The notes: generated by a model not told the origin, from the sequence alone. A stretch of DNA of 64,000 bases from Flavobacterium sp. HSC-61S13 (GCF_024171535.1 NZ_JALJZV010000003.1:1-64000), one strand, 5' to 3'; shown: positions 26,022 through 35,473, counted from the first letter of the stretch. Numbers and translations are program-made.

Positions 26022-26222
26022 TTATTTTGCAATTAATGCAACAACCACTGCGAACAATGCAACACCTTCGATAAGTGCAGCAGAGATAATCATTGCAGTT
26101 TGAATTTTTGAAGCTGCCTCAGGTTGACGAGCAATAGCATCCATTGCAGATCCACCAATTTTTCCGATACCTATTCCTGCCGCTAAAGCAGCAATACCAG
26201 CACCAATTCCAGCTAAAATCAT
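26022..26222 (-). CDS. atpE: ATP synthase F0 c subunit (proton type)
   Basis: This 66-residue hairpin of two membrane helices has the loop ARQPEA and the ion-binding glutamate in AALIEGVALF. At the place where sodium-dependent c subunits carry a glutamine in helix 1 it has a hydrophobic residue, and the glutamate is followed by Gly rather than Ser/Thr. The ring should therefore carry protons. This reading rests on hand alignment to well-known sodium-type sequences. The gene lies between atpB and atpF. Confidence 0.95.
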   Translation of the reverse strand: MILAGIGAGIAALAAGIGIGKIGGSAMDAIARQPEAASKIQTAMIISAALIEGVALFAVVVALIAK

Positions 26223-26262
26223 AGTTAAAAATTTATATAGTTAATATTTAATAAAACTCAGA

Positions 26263-27363
26263 TTAATGTTTGTCTTCTACTGCTTGACCAATGAATAGTG
26301 CCGACAATAATGTAAACACATAAGCTTGCAAGGCTGCGACTAATATTTCCAATGCACTCATGAACAATACAAATGCTCCAGAAACCGGCGCAATAAATAC
26401 AGATTGGAATATAAAAATCAAAGAAACTAAACTCAAAATAATAATGTGACCAGCAGTGATGTTAGCAAATAAACGAATCATCAAAGCAACCGGTTTGGTG
26501 AACATCCCCATAATTTCCACAGGAACCATGATTGGCGCCAACCAAAGTGGAACTCCAGGAGTATTAAAGATGTGTCCCCAATAATTTTTATTCCCACTAA
26601 ATATCGTGATCAAGAAAGTAAACATAGCCATCACAAAAGTAAAGGCGATATTTCCAGTAAGGTTAGAACTAAAAGGGAAGAAAGGAATTAAACCAAATAA
26701 GTTATTCACCCATATAATAAAGAATACGGTTAACAAATAAGGCATGAATTTTTCGTATTTTTTTGCACCAATATTTGGTATAGCAATCTCGTCTCTAACA
26801 AAAATAACCAAAGGCTCTAAGAAACCTGCAAGACCTTTTGGAGCTGCATTGTTTTTCTTATAAGAACGGGCTACTGCGCTAAATACGATAAGGATTAATA
26901 CCACAGAGAAAATCAAAGAAAACACATGTTTTGTAATCGAGAAATTCATTGGTCTTTTAGAGAAATCTGTAATAGAAGGAGCCTCTACATGCTCTCCAGC
27001 AACTTGAGTTGCAAACGCATCGGCATAGTAAATATTTCCGTGATATCTAACAAACTGTTGTCCGTTTTTCTCCACTACTACTGTTGCATCATCATTGTGA
27101 TCAAACTCACTAGACATAAAAGTAACCAATCCATCGTTTGTCCAGAGAATAACTGGTAATGGCATAGAGTACGAATGACCATTGTAATCTAAAATATGGA
27201 ATTCATGCGAGTCGGCAATGTGGTGCTGAATTAATTCAGTAGCATCAAACTCTTCAGTTTCTTTGTCGTGACTTTGACTTCCATCGGCAGCTATTGAAAC
27301 GAAAGGCATCAAGATCATCAATAGGGCAGATAAATACTTCATGAATTTTTTTGCGGTCATCAT
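26263..27363 (-). CDS. atpB: ATP synthase F0 a subunit with extended periplasmic N-domain
   Basis: This 366-residue protein has a signal peptide, then about 120 residues of periplasmic domain (HIADSHEFHILDYNG), then the membrane bundle with the essential arginine in MIRLFANITAGHI. The N-terminal extension is typical of Bacteroidota subunit a and is absent from the E. coli protein. It starts 114 bases after the DUF6168 gene and has its own perfect -7 box (27406-27413), so the atp genes can be transcribed independently of the upstream sprE run. Confidence 0.95.
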   Translation of the reverse strand: MMTAKKFMKYLSALLMILMPFVSIAADGSQSHDKETEEFDATELIQHHIADSHEFHILDYNGHSYSMPLPVILWTNDGLVTFMSSEFDHNDDATVVVEKNGQQFVRYHGNIYYADAFATQVAGEHVEAPSITDFSKRPMNFSITKHVFSLIFSVVLILIVFSAVARSYKKNNAAPKGLAGFLEPLVIFVRDEIAIPNIGAKKYEKFMPYLLTVFFIIWVNNLFGLIPFFPFSSNLTGNIAFTFVMAMFTFLITIFSGNKNYWGHIFNTPGVPLWLAPIMVPVEIMGMFTKPVALMIRLFANITAGHIIILSLVSLIFIFQSVFIAPVSGAFVLFMSALEILVAALQAYVFTLLSALFIGQAVEDKH

Positions 27364-27405
27364 TTTTACTTAAAAATTGAAAATTATGGTCTGTAAAATT
27401 TGATG

Positions 27406-27413
27406 CAAAGATA
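27406..27413 (-). promoter_or_regulatory. -7 promoter box of atpBEFHAG
   Basis: The minus strand reads TATCTTTG, a perfect TAnnTTTG, 42 bases before the atpB ATG, predicting a leader of about 37 bases. Confidence 0.55.
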
Positions 27414-27477
27414 AAATTTTTAATTTATAAATTACTGTTAATGATGAAAAAAAAATCTAGACGCATCTTACTATAAA

Positions 27478-27879
27478 TCAAACGGTTTCCTCTTTTTTGT
27501 CTTTTAATAAATCAACTACAAAAAAGGTTTCGAAAAATAAATATAAAAAATAGGGAATAAAAAATACCACTACGTCAGCTATATACGATCGATCATCGCT
27601 TCGAATAATCGGTAAAAGAAACAAAACAGACAGAATCATTTTAAAGAAACTACTGGCCATAAACGCATAACCCGTGTACTCAGAAAAAACAGAATTGATG
27701 TATAAAATAGCTCCAAACAACAACAAAGTTACCGCAAAGAGAAAGCCATAAATCGCAAATGTGTTGTAATAGTACTCTCGTGGCTCTAAGATAAACTCGA
27801 TAAAAAGATATTGCGCACCGCCTACGACGATAGTAAAAAGCAGTAAGTATTTTATAAAATTCAGTAATTGTTGTTTCAT
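27478..27879 (-). CDS. Four-helix membrane protein of the ATP synthase cluster (DUF6168-like)
   Basis: This 133-residue protein has four evenly spaced hydrophobic helices and a short charged C-terminus (DLLKDKKEETV). It sits between atpZ and atpB, the place where many bacteria encode AtpI, a helper of c-ring assembly, but its sequence looks different from AtpI. I match it only tentatively to the flavobacterial DUF6168 family. A role in ATP synthase assembly is inferred from position. Confidence 0.7.
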   Translation of the reverse strand: MKQQLLNFIKYLLLFTIVVGGAQYLFIEFILEPREYYYNTFAIYGFLFAVTLLLFGAILYINSVFSEYTGYAFMASSFFKMILSVLFLLPIIRSDDRSYIADVVVFFIPYFLYLFFETFFVVDLLKDKKEETV

Positions 27880-27901
27880 TATGATTGTTGTTTTGTGAGT
27901 T

Positions 27902-28126
27902 TTAATTTTTTTTGTTTAACTGTTGCACCTGTTTAATAACCAAATACATGGATATAAAAACGGACAAAAGAGAGCAACTTACCGTAAATCCAGAATAATC
28001 GTTAGGGTATTTTTCATCCAACCACACTCCGAGATAGGTTCCCGCTGCGATAACCACCCCCATTTGCAGTGCCATACCCGAAAAACGGATGTATTGGTTT
28101 ACGGGTTTCTTTTGCTGGTCTTCCAT
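27902..28126 (-). CDS. AtpZ/AtpI-family ATP synthase accessory protein
   Basis: This 74-residue protein has two membrane helices with the family's GMALQMGVVIAAGTYLGVWL first helix and LDEKYP loop. AtpZ/AtpI proteins accompany F0 genes and have been linked to c-ring assembly and magnesium or calcium handling. Its ATG directly follows the bactofilin stop, indicating translational coupling, and the DUF6168 gene follows 22 bases later. Confidence 0.85.
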   Translation of the reverse strand: MEDQQKKPVNQYIRFSGMALQMGVVIAAGTYLGVWLDEKYPNDYSGFTVSCSLLSVFISMYLVIKQVQQLNKKN

Positions 28127-28516
28127 TTATTTGTCTTTCACTTTTTCATCTAGGGGCTTGATACCAGTCATTTTACAACTGGCTGTAAAAGTTGCACCAA
28201 GTTCTACGGATAAATGTCCGACGGTAACCTCTCCAGAAACCACTGCTGATGACTTTAAAATCAACAACTTCGAAACATTCATTTTTCCTTCGACAACTCC
28301 TTCAATATCCGCATTTTCACAAACGACATCGCCTCTGATCTCCGCTCTAGGACCCAAAACCAATCTTCCTTGAGAAGTAAAATTCCCCAACAATATGCCG
28401 TCTAATCGAAAATCTGCAATCGTTTCGATCGAACCCGTTATCGTAGTTCCTTCTACAATCCTATTCGTTTTCCCTAATAAGTCAGTATATATTTTCTTCT
28501 TGGGTTTATCAAACAT
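28127..28516 (-). CDS. Bactofilin (polymer-forming cytoskeletal protein)
   Basis: This 129-residue protein has the short beta-helix repeat pattern of bactofilins: regular hydrophobic positions with glycines, as in GSIETIADFRLDGILLGN and ADIEGVVEGKMNVSKLLILK, flanked by short disordered ends. Bactofilins self-assemble into membrane-bound filaments that place enzymes or shape the cell. It lies 6 bases after sprE and directly upstream of atpZ, so it is co-transcribed with both. Confidence 0.92.
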   Translation of the reverse strand: MFDKPKKKIYTDLLGKTNRIVEGTTITGSIETIADFRLDGILLGNFTSQGRLVLGPRAEIRGDVVCENADIEGVVEGKMNVSKLLILKSSAVVSGEVTVGHLSVELGATFTASCKMTGIKPLDEKVKDK

Positions 28517-28522
28517 CAGTAT

Positions 28523-31141
28523 TTATTTTTCATTTTCAACTTTAGACTCCCAGTTTTTCTTCACTTGAATTACGGTATAATTCTCCGTAGATATGGTCGT
28601 CGCTTCATTTTCTATTTTATATTCCGACGCATTTTTAAGGTAAGCAATCACCGACTTAGCACTTGCCTCACTATCGAATCCGTGAATTACAAAAAACACC
28701 TCATCAGCCGTGTAATAATCCTGTGAGAACTTGATTTTACCGTCATGTCTATCCAAGGCATATCGCTGTAACTTCTTAGCCATCAAATCCGATTTATCCA
28801 AAGACTCCACCGGTATTCTATAAATGATTTTCCAGCTTTTAGATGGAGCATCACTCCAGGTCAAAGCATTTAATCGCGGTAAATCTCTATTGATGATTCG
28901 ATCTGCCTCTTTTGCTTCCGGTTTGCCCGCATAAGTCAAAGCAACATAATTTAAGGCCTTTTTATACCCCTCAACGCCCTCTAATCGTCCGATAATATTC
29001 GCTTTAAGCAATTCATATTTCGGAAGATAATCACTGTCGACAAATTGCACTATAGATTTATTTACTTGATCCAAGGCCTCGACATAATTCCCTTTTCCGT
29101 ATTCGCTATAAAGCTTGCCATACACTTGTTCTGGCGAACCTTCAACCTCTTCAGATATGTTTTTATTCAACAACAATTCTGCATATCTCGAGTCGGGATG
29201 TTTCGACAGTATATTCTGCTTCCATTGCTCCGCTTTAGCCGGATTAATGCTTAAATAAATTTTGTATAAATTGTATTTCGCCGGCAAAACTAAACGTTCT
29301 TCGGGTTCAAATAACAATAAAGCCTCTAGTTTTTCCGCTGCCAATTCAAATTCAGCAAATTTATCACTGTAAATGGATCCCAATTGGAAATACGCGAAAT
29401 CCCTGTCTTTTTTTATTGCGGTTAACTCCGCAGGATCAGTAGGAATTTGACCTTTGTAGAAGTCTACCGAATACCTTAGGTTTTCTTCTGAACCAGCAAC
29501 TTCAGCTCCCGCTTGATCAGCGCCTTTTTCATCGTTTTTCGATTCTGAGCTTGCAGTCGATCCAACCGTTGCGGCATTCCATCGCCAGTTTTCTTTTAAA
29601 TCACGGTTTCCCCAACGTTTTTTAAATTCCAGTTTACCAAAAGCCACGGCATTTTGGGAATAGAAATAAAAATTAGATGATCCAGATTTCGAACTAGTAC
29701 TGGAGTTGCCTTTATTCGATACATCAGATGCCCCCCCTAGAGATCCAGCGGCATTATTCAGCGGGTTATTGATCGCTGCAAAAGTCGATTGCCCACTGCC
29801 CTGACTGCCCTTAGCAGCCAACTGTTCTTTTCGATTGTCATCCAATCGCATCTTATCGATCAATTGATTGATATAAGCATCTTTTTCACTAGAACTCATA
29901 TTGACCAAACGCAAAATACTATCGCTGGTTTTGGCAGTGCGCTCATACATGACTACATCGTGAAGATTGTCTCTCTTTTTTGTAATCTGGAAAAACTCCT
30001 TGGTTTTAGGAGGCAACAAAACAAGCGTACTATCATAATATTGCCCCGCCCATTCATATTTTGCAGAGTTGAAATAAATTTCCGCCAAACTTTTATAGTT
30101 CGATGCTTTTAGATATTCATCGCCCTTACTCTCCTTTAGAGATTTTTTAAAATAATCAATTGCCACAGGTGTTTTCTCCTGCTTCAAATAAAACAGTCCG
30201 ACTTGTCGGTTTAACAAATCCAAATACGGACGGTTTTCCCTGTCTTTTAGCAAGTCCTTGTATTTATCCAAAAAAGCAGCGGTATCCACTTTTTTAAAAT
30301 CTCCATATAAGAGTTGATTGGCATGAGATTGAATCATATAAGGACGCGGAGAACGTCGATTCATATCAATAATATCTTGAAAAGATGCCATAGCAAGGTC
30401 CTTTTGATCCAGTCGCCCATAAAGTTGCCCGAGAATAAAACTAAAACGCGCTTTCTCTTCTATGCGTTCGGTCAACTTCTTAGCATCCACCAACGGAGTC
30501 ACCGCACTGTCCATATGCCCAATATTCAGGTAAGCCTGTGCCATTGTAGCAAGAGCATCAGCTCTATTCTGTCCAGCTAAACGCGAATCTTTCAACATTT
30601 TTTTGATGTTCTGAATCGCCAATTCATCGTACATCAATCTCAAATTGGTTTTTTCACGCCAAACCTTAGCTTCATTGATTTTGTCGCTATCTGGGTATTT
30701 ATAAAGAATATAATTGAACGCTTCCAAGGCTGGAATAAAACGATTGTCGTAGTAACGGGATTTTCCCAATAACAAGTAAGCTTCATCCATTTGTGGGTTT
30801 TTCTCCCGCCCCCCGATATACATCGATCGTTTCTGAATGGCTTTAGTCGCTTTATCTTCTGCTAATTGGAAATCGGGATCCTTGGGTTTGTCATCCAGCA
30901 ATGCCCGCTCTTCTGGCTGCATTCTTTCTATGGGTAAAACTTCCCAAAAGTTATCGTGATATTGATCTCTTAGGTTTAAAAGTCCTTTGTCAAAAGCGAG
31001 ATTTCCGTTATACAAAACATTGAATTTTGTATTTAACGACTGAAACTGCCTGTTTACAAGGGCATCTTTTTTAGTGGAACAGGCCCATATAAAAGCACCG
31101 ATCACCAAGACTAAAATATATTTAGAGATATTCGTTTTCAA
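28523..31141 (-). CDS. sprE: SprE/PorW-like TPR lipoprotein of type IX secretion and gliding
   Basis: This 872-residue lipoprotein (lipobox IWACS, Cys21) contains many tetratricopeptide-like helix pairs through most of its length, a low-complexity Ser/Gly stretch at about residues 455-490 (SNKGNSSTSSKSGSSNFYFY), and a C-terminal SPOR-like or ferredoxin-like fold (YYTADEVFFVIHGFDSE). The NRQFQSLNTKFNVLYNGNLA start and the architecture fit SprE of Flavobacterium and PorW of Porphyromonas, periplasmic lipoproteins needed for type IX secretion. It opens the run leading to the ATP synthase genes. Confidence 0.88.
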   Translation of the reverse strand: MKTNISKYILVLVIGAFIWACSTKKDALVNRQFQSLNTKFNVLYNGNLAFDKGLLNLRDQYHDNFWEVLPIERMQPEERALLDDKPKDPDFQLAEDKATKAIQKRSMYIGGREKNPQMDEAYLLLGKSRYYDNRFIPALEAFNYILYKYPDSDKINEAKVWREKTNLRLMYDELAIQNIKKMLKDSRLAGQNRADALATMAQAYLNIGHMDSAVTPLVDAKKLTERIEEKARFSFILGQLYGRLDQKDLAMASFQDIIDMNRRSPRPYMIQSHANQLLYGDFKKVDTAAFLDKYKDLLKDRENRPYLDLLNRQVGLFYLKQEKTPVAIDYFKKSLKESKGDEYLKASNYKSLAEIYFNSAKYEWAGQYYDSTLVLLPPKTKEFFQITKKRDNLHDVVMYERTAKTSDSILRLVNMSSSEKDAYINQLIDKMRLDDNRKEQLAAKGSQGSGQSTFAAINNPLNNAAGSLGGASDVSNKGNSSTSSKSGSSNFYFYSQNAVAFGKLEFKKRWGNRDLKENWRWNAATVGSTASSESKNDEKGADQAGAEVAGSEENLRYSVDFYKGQIPTDPAELTAIKKDRDFAYFQLGSIYSDKFAEFELAAEKLEALLLFEPEERLVLPAKYNLYKIYLSINPAKAEQWKQNILSKHPDSRYAELLLNKNISEEVEGSPEQVYGKLYSEYGKGNYVEALDQVNKSIVQFVDSDYLPKYELLKANIIGRLEGVEGYKKALNYVALTYAGKPEAKEADRIINRDLPRLNALTWSDAPSKSWKIIYRIPVESLDKSDLMAKKLQRYALDRHDGKIKFSQDYYTADEVFFVIHGFDSEASAKSVIAYLKNASEYKIENEATTISTENYTVIQVKKNWESKVENEK

Positions 31142-31247
31142 TATTCGAAGTTTAAGTACTTAACTTTTAAAACACTTTTTTAGTATGACTAATGGGTAAA
31201 AATACGGCACTTTTATCAAAAAAAATGGTTTTTACTCAAAAATAAGA

Positions 31248-31279
31248 AATCCGCTGATCCAAAAGAGGATCAGCGGATT
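31248..31279 (-). terminator. Terminator after the ABC ATPase gene
   Basis: The 13-base arms AATCCGCTGATCC and GGATCAGCGGATT pair perfectly around a 6-base loop. The stem lies about 40 bases after the ATPase stop and ahead of sprE. Confidence 0.85.
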
Positions 31280-31317
31280 CTAAGAATGAATAATAATTGA
31301 ATGTAGATCCGTAATAA

Positions 31318-32016
31318 TTAAACTGAAAAAAAGCTTTCCAGTTCTTGTAATGTCGTTTCGGAAGGCAAAACATCTTTAACGATGCGGCCTTTTTCCAACG
31401 CAACTATACGCGTGGAAACCTCGACCGTATGCTGTAAATCATGACTGGAAATCAACATGGTTGTCTCTTTAGATTCTGATTTTTGCTTGATAATATTTTT
31501 TAATCGAATTTGGGTTGTTGGATCTAAGTTAGCGAAGGGTTCATCCAATATAACTACTTGTGGATTTCCAATAAACGCGGCAACGATTCCCACTTTCTTC
31601 TGATTTCCCTTTGAGAGATCTCTTAAGTACTTTTTGACATTTAAAATTTCCCCATTAAAGAAGTCCATATATTCTACCAGAAAATTCTGAACGGCACTTT
31701 TATCCATCCCCCTTAGCTCTCCAATAAAATAAAAATACTCTTCTGGTGTCAAATACCCTATTAGAAAACTCTCATCGATGAATGCCGCTGTAAAAGGCTT
31801 CCATTGCTCCGTAATATTGACCTCAAAACCGCCATTTAAAATAGTGCCTCTAGTTGGGGTAATCAAGTCGAGAAGCAAACTAAAAAAAGTGGTTTTTCCC
31901 GCTCCATTATTTCCGACTAAACCGAAACTCTCCCCTTTTTGAATATCCAAAGAGTCGATGTCCAAAACCGTGGTACCGTTATATGTTTTAGATAAATTTC
32001 GTACTTGTATCATCAT
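31318..32016 (-). CDS. ABC transporter ATP-binding protein
   Basis: This 232-residue ATPase has Walker A GNNGAGKTT (35-43), the signature LSKGNQKK, Walker B VVILDEPFANLD and the switch histidine in SSHD. The LSKGNQKK signature and short size are typical of CcmA/YxlF-like exporters. It begins 19 bases after the DUF5687 membrane protein gene, which should form its membrane half. Substrate unknown. A terminator follows. Confidence 0.93.
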   Translation of the reverse strand: MMIQVRNLSKTYNGTTVLDIDSLDIQKGESFGLVGNNGAGKTTFFSLLLDLITPTRGTILNGGFEVNITEQWKPFTAAFIDESFLIGYLTPEEYFYFIGELRGMDKSAVQNFLVEYMDFFNGEILNVKKYLRDLSKGNQKKVGIVAAFIGNPQVVILDEPFANLDPTTQIRLKNIIKQKSESKETTMLISSHDLQHTVEVSTRIVALEKGRIVKDVLPSETTLQELESFFSV

Positions 32017-32035
32017 ATCGTTAATTTCTATCGAT

Positions 32036-33505
32036 TTAATTTTTTTGTTTATATCCCATTAATGCCTCGTACTTCTCACTTTTATAGAGTCGCTCTATGA
32101 TATCGAAAACCTTATTCCTAAAAATCAAACCACTTGCACCGACAACTGTCAGTGCAACAAGAGCAGCCTCTAAATTCCAAAACGTTTTAAAGGTTATATA
32201 AATCAGAATTGGAATAACAATCTTTGGCAGTGAAATCAGCAACGCCTTTAAATTAAAGGCTTGTTTTTCTCCTAATACATTTTTGTTTTTTCCCAAATCA
32301 ACGGGTGTTTTTATATAAGCTCCTCCCCATAATACCAAATAACTATTCACCCCAATATTAAAAACACCAGTCGCTAGAATCAAGGCATATACTTCCCAAC
32401 CGAAATACAGATAAAAAGAACTGAGTATCATTAAGACCAAAGTACCCAAAACCATCAACCACCATTTCGCCATTAAATAATCTCTATATTTAATATTCTG
32501 ACACATCATTAAAGGGTAATAGGCAGAATCCCAACTCGGAACAAATTGTCCGAAGTTTAATAGAAAACCCCCTGAGATTATTATACCAAAAGTAACATGC
32601 ATAACTTCATTGTTATACATAGGCACTAGATCACCAAAAGACAGAAGTCCAAAAAGCAAAAAAACCAAGCTCATCACAATCGTTGTTCGCGGTCTTTTAT
32701 TCCTTTTGATCATTCTTAGGTCATTTTTCAAAAAGGTGCTTATCGTACCAAAACGATCCAGCCAACTAAAATCTTCCGATTCCACCTCCTCTTGAATCGT
32801 AGCAAGCCCAGCGTCTAAATATAAATTTTTCGAATAAAATGCAAAAGCCCATTTATATAATAGGACTAAAAGCCCTAGAGGCACGACCACCAAAAAGGGA
32901 TAATCATAGAAGGATTTAAAAAACGCCGCTGTAAAAACAGTCAGATCATAAGCTCCAAAATACTGCAAAACGCCGACTACAGCAATAATTCCCACTGTTA
33001 GATAGAAAAAAACAGGACGGTTATTGAGCAGTAAGTTTAGAAAATTGAAACAGTAGATCCACAACAACAAACTCATTCCCCAAAACACCACTTGCAATAC
33101 CGGCATTCCTTCATAGATCAAAATTCCACATAAGGGAATAAAAAAGAATAGATGTACCGTATTAAAAACAGCAACCATCGTTTTGCCCAAGAAATATTTA
33201 ACCAAGCAACTGCGCTTGATATTGAGTATTAATAAAGGTCGGATATTTGCCGTAGGTAGTTTTTGAAAGAAGAAACGCAATGATAAGTCTGCCGCAAAAT
33301 AATAAATCAGGTATTTATTAATCGTTTCAAAGGGAGGCAAACCATTTTCCTCTAAAAGGAAATAACTTAAAACCCCAAATGCCATAAAAACTCCCAGTAA
33401 ATATAAAGCTCCCAGTAGAAATAAAATTTTTGCGAAAAGATTGAACTTAAAAGAAGCAGCTCTTGAAAAAGCTTTCCACTCTAAAGGAACAAGATATTTT
33501 AACAT
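32036..33505 (-). CDS. DUF5687-type ABC exporter membrane protein
   Basis: This 489-residue protein has about 12 hydrophobic helices and a central soluble loop at about residues 235-265 (LATIQEEVESEDFSWLDRF). Its start (LVPLEWKAFSRAASFKFNLF) and overall pattern match the Bacteroidota DUF5687 family, which is encoded next to a single ATPase. It should be the permease of a simple exporter whose substrate is unknown. Confidence 0.88.
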   Translation of the reverse strand: MLKYLVPLEWKAFSRAASFKFNLFAKILFLLGALYLLGVFMAFGVLSYFLLEENGLPPFETINKYLIYYFAADLSLRFFFQKLPTANIRPLLILNIKRSCLVKYFLGKTMVAVFNTVHLFFFIPLCGILIYEGMPVLQVVFWGMSLLLWIYCFNFLNLLLNNRPVFFYLTVGIIAVVGVLQYFGAYDLTVFTAAFFKSFYDYPFLVVVPLGLLVLLYKWAFAFYSKNLYLDAGLATIQEEVESEDFSWLDRFGTISTFLKNDLRMIKRNKRPRTTIVMSLVFLLFGLLSFGDLVPMYNNEVMHVTFGIIISGGFLLNFGQFVPSWDSAYYPLMMCQNIKYRDYLMAKWWLMVLGTLVLMILSSFYLYFGWEVYALILATGVFNIGVNSYLVLWGGAYIKTPVDLGKNKNVLGEKQAFNLKALLISLPKIVIPILIYITFKTFWNLEAALVALTVVGASGLIFRNKVFDIIERLYKSEKYEALMGYKQKN

Positions 33506-33866
33506 AGCAATATGCGGTTTTACATAATAAGTATACTTTCGAGCTTAGATGTTACACTTTAACTCAAGTTTTTTTTGAAACAAATTCAATATTCTTATCA
33601 AATCAAAGGAATTCTAGAGAAAATCGCGAATTTAAAAATCCCCTATTTTAATGTTTAATTCCATACAAATACAGCTTAAGTGTTTCCTAAAAAAAAACCA
33701 TTACTTATGAACTACGCCAAGATCAACTCCTTTTTAATAATTATATTTGCAACATAAAAATCACATGGAATTGGATTTATGCGATAGCTACTAACATAGA
33801 ATTGAAAGCCACCAACTATGTACACCAAGCAAAATCATACATCCTTAAACACAAAACACAATCTGC
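33506..33866. other. Divergent intergenic region upstream of the 33867 gene
   Basis: This 361-base AT-rich gap has a perfect plus-strand -7 box, TATATTTG, at 33742-33749, which would give the 33867 gene an unusually long leader of about 110 bases. The leader has only chance-length ORFs and I saw no convincing riboswitch fold. Confidence 0.5.
33742..33749 (+). promoter_or_regulatory. -7 promoter box TATATTTG
   Basis: This is a perfect TAnnTTTG match 117 bases upstream of the 33867 start codon. No TTTG is seen at the -33 distance. Confidence 0.4.
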
Positions 33867-34274
33867 ATGAAAAAAGATATTATTATTCCAGTAGTCAAAG
33901 ATGTTTTTATGGCTGCCGTATATGAATGGAATGAGGAGTTTGCCAGCCATGCTTGGTATGCCTATCTAATCAATAAGAGCGAATTGCCTTTAGAAGCCAT
34001 TATGATCATCTCTCAAGCAGAAGGAATGATTGATGCTGAGTTGAGAAAAAGCACCCTATTTAGACATGCCTTTCCTAGGTTAGAAGCAGGTGCATCGATA
34101 AAAGTAGAGCTATTAGACGAGAATATTTTTCAACTTGACAATCGCTTTATGGTCACTTTCTTTTCAGAGGGCACCCTATTTGACAAAAACTATATTTTCC
34201 CCGCAAATACGATTACCGTTGACAACGTAGTCGATTTGGACAATAATAGCCATCAAGGCATTTTATCTCAATAA
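33867..34274 (+). CDS. Conserved Bacteroidota protein of unknown function
   Basis: This 135-residue soluble protein begins KKDIIIPVVKDVFMAAVYEW and continues NEEFASHAWYAYLINKS, a pattern I recall from a protein widespread in Bacteroidota that has no established role. It has a beta-rich C-terminal half (NRFMVTFFSEGTLFDKNYIF). Single-gene unit with a strong terminator 4 bases after the stop. No catalytic motif is evident. Confidence 0.8.
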   Translation: MKKDIIIPVVKDVFMAAVYEWNEEFASHAWYAYLINKSELPLEAIMIISQAEGMIDAELRKSTLFRHAFPRLEAGASIKVELLDENIFQLDNRFMVTFFSEGTLFDKNYIFPANTITVDNVVDLDNNSHQGILSQ

Positions 34275-34277
34275 AAA

Positions 34278-34312
34278 AACGCCCCTAAAACCAAAAGGAT
34301 TTAGGGGCGTTA
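34278..34312. terminator. Terminator between convergent genes 33867 and terC
   Basis: AACGCCCCTAAA and TTTAGGGGCGTT pair perfectly around about 10 bases, with an A-run before and a T-rich end after. It is usable from both sides. Confidence 0.9.
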
Positions 34313-34331
34313 TATTTAACAACATCTTTAT

Positions 34332-35315
34332 TTATTGTTCGTGCTTTGGAGGAAACAACAGCGACAGTACAATAGACAAGGTTAGCACACTACCTATTAC
34401 TGTGAGTGATATCCACGACTCCATATGATAAAACGGAGAGATAATCATTTTGACACCAATAAAAGCTAAGATGATTGCCAATCCATATTTTAGTTTGCTA
34501 AAACTATCCATGAAATTCGCCAACAGGAAATAAAGTGATCTCAATCCTAAAATAGCAAAAATATTGGAAGTATATAAGATAAACGGGTCATCTGGCGCAA
34601 TAGCGAAAATCGCTGGAATACTATCTACTGCAAAAAGCAAATCCGTAAATTCGATAACTACCAAAGCAACAAATAAAGGCGTTGCCATTTTTACACCGTT
34701 TTGAACGGTAAAGAATTTATCTCCATCGTAGTTCTCACTGACTTTAAAAAATTTATGAACGAGTCTTACAGCTGGATTTTTAGACAAATCGGCATTCGCA
34801 TCGTTTTCCTCTTTACTAAACCAGGATTTAATTCCGGAATACAATAAAAAGATACCAAAAATGGTCAACACCACATTGATTCGAACCGTTTGACCAAAAA
34901 TAGTCATATCTGGCAGGTAGGTATGATTGATCATCTCTACTCCTGCAAAGATAAATATAGCTCTAAAGACCAAAGCTCCAATGATTCCCCAGAATAACAC
35001 GCGGTGATGTAAGTGTTTAGGCACCTTAAAGAAGGTGAAAACCAAGATAAACACAAACAAATTATCTACAGAAAGTGCTTTTTCAATCCAGTAGGCAGAC
35101 TGGAATCGCGCGAAATTTTCAAAATCCATATAATAGTAGATGACTCCACTAAATACCATGGACAATGAAATCCATACAATCGACCAAGTCAGCGCTTCTT
35201 TGGTAGAAACCTCGTGGCTTTTTTTGTTGAAGATTCCCAAATCTAACAACAACATAATAAATACGGCAATACCGAATACGGCTAAAATTCCCGGATGATT
35301 AATCAGATGATCCAT
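34332..35315 (-). CDS. TerC/Alx family membrane protein
   Basis: This 327-residue protein has about nine helices with the family's acidic membrane motifs: LLLDLGIFNK, ALSVDNLFVF and EFTDLLFAVDSIPAIFAI. Members of the TerC/Alx group handle manganese, and some help load secreted metalloproteins. Single gene with a perfect -7 box, TATTTTTG, at 35338-35345. The length matches the Alx branch. Confidence 0.92.
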   Translation of the reverse strand: MDHLINHPGILAVFGIAVFIMLLLDLGIFNKKSHEVSTKEALTWSIVWISLSMVFSGVIYYYMDFENFARFQSAYWIEKALSVDNLFVFILVFTFFKVPKHLHHRVLFWGIIGALVFRAIFIFAGVEMINHTYLPDMTIFGQTVRINVVLTIFGIFLLYSGIKSWFSKEENDANADLSKNPAVRLVHKFFKVSENYDGDKFFTVQNGVKMATPLFVALVVIEFTDLLFAVDSIPAIFAIAPDDPFILYTSNIFAILGLRSLYFLLANFMDSFSKLKYGLAIILAFIGVKMIISPFYHMESWISLTVIGSVLTLSIVLSLLFPPKHEQ

Positions 35316-35337
35316 AACTAATTTTTTTTTTACACGG

Positions 35338-35345
35338 CAAAAATA
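35338..35345 (-). promoter_or_regulatory. -7 promoter box of the terC gene
   Basis: The minus strand reads TATTTTTG, matching TAnnTTTG, 22 bases before the ATG. Confidence 0.45.
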
Positions 35346-35433
35346 ATTCTAATAATCTCCCCCTAGAGAAACGCTATAATTCACTAAATATCAAGATCTT
35401 AAAAGCATTTAAAAAACAGACCTCATCGTCCAA

Positions 35434-35473
35434 AAAAAAAGCAAGACAATGAATATCAATGCCTTGCTTTTTT
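35434..35473 (-). terminator. Terminator after gpsA
   Basis: AAAAAGCAAG pairs with CTTGCTTTTT around a loop of about 16 bases. It lies about 40 bases after the gpsA stop and before terC. Confidence 0.75.
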
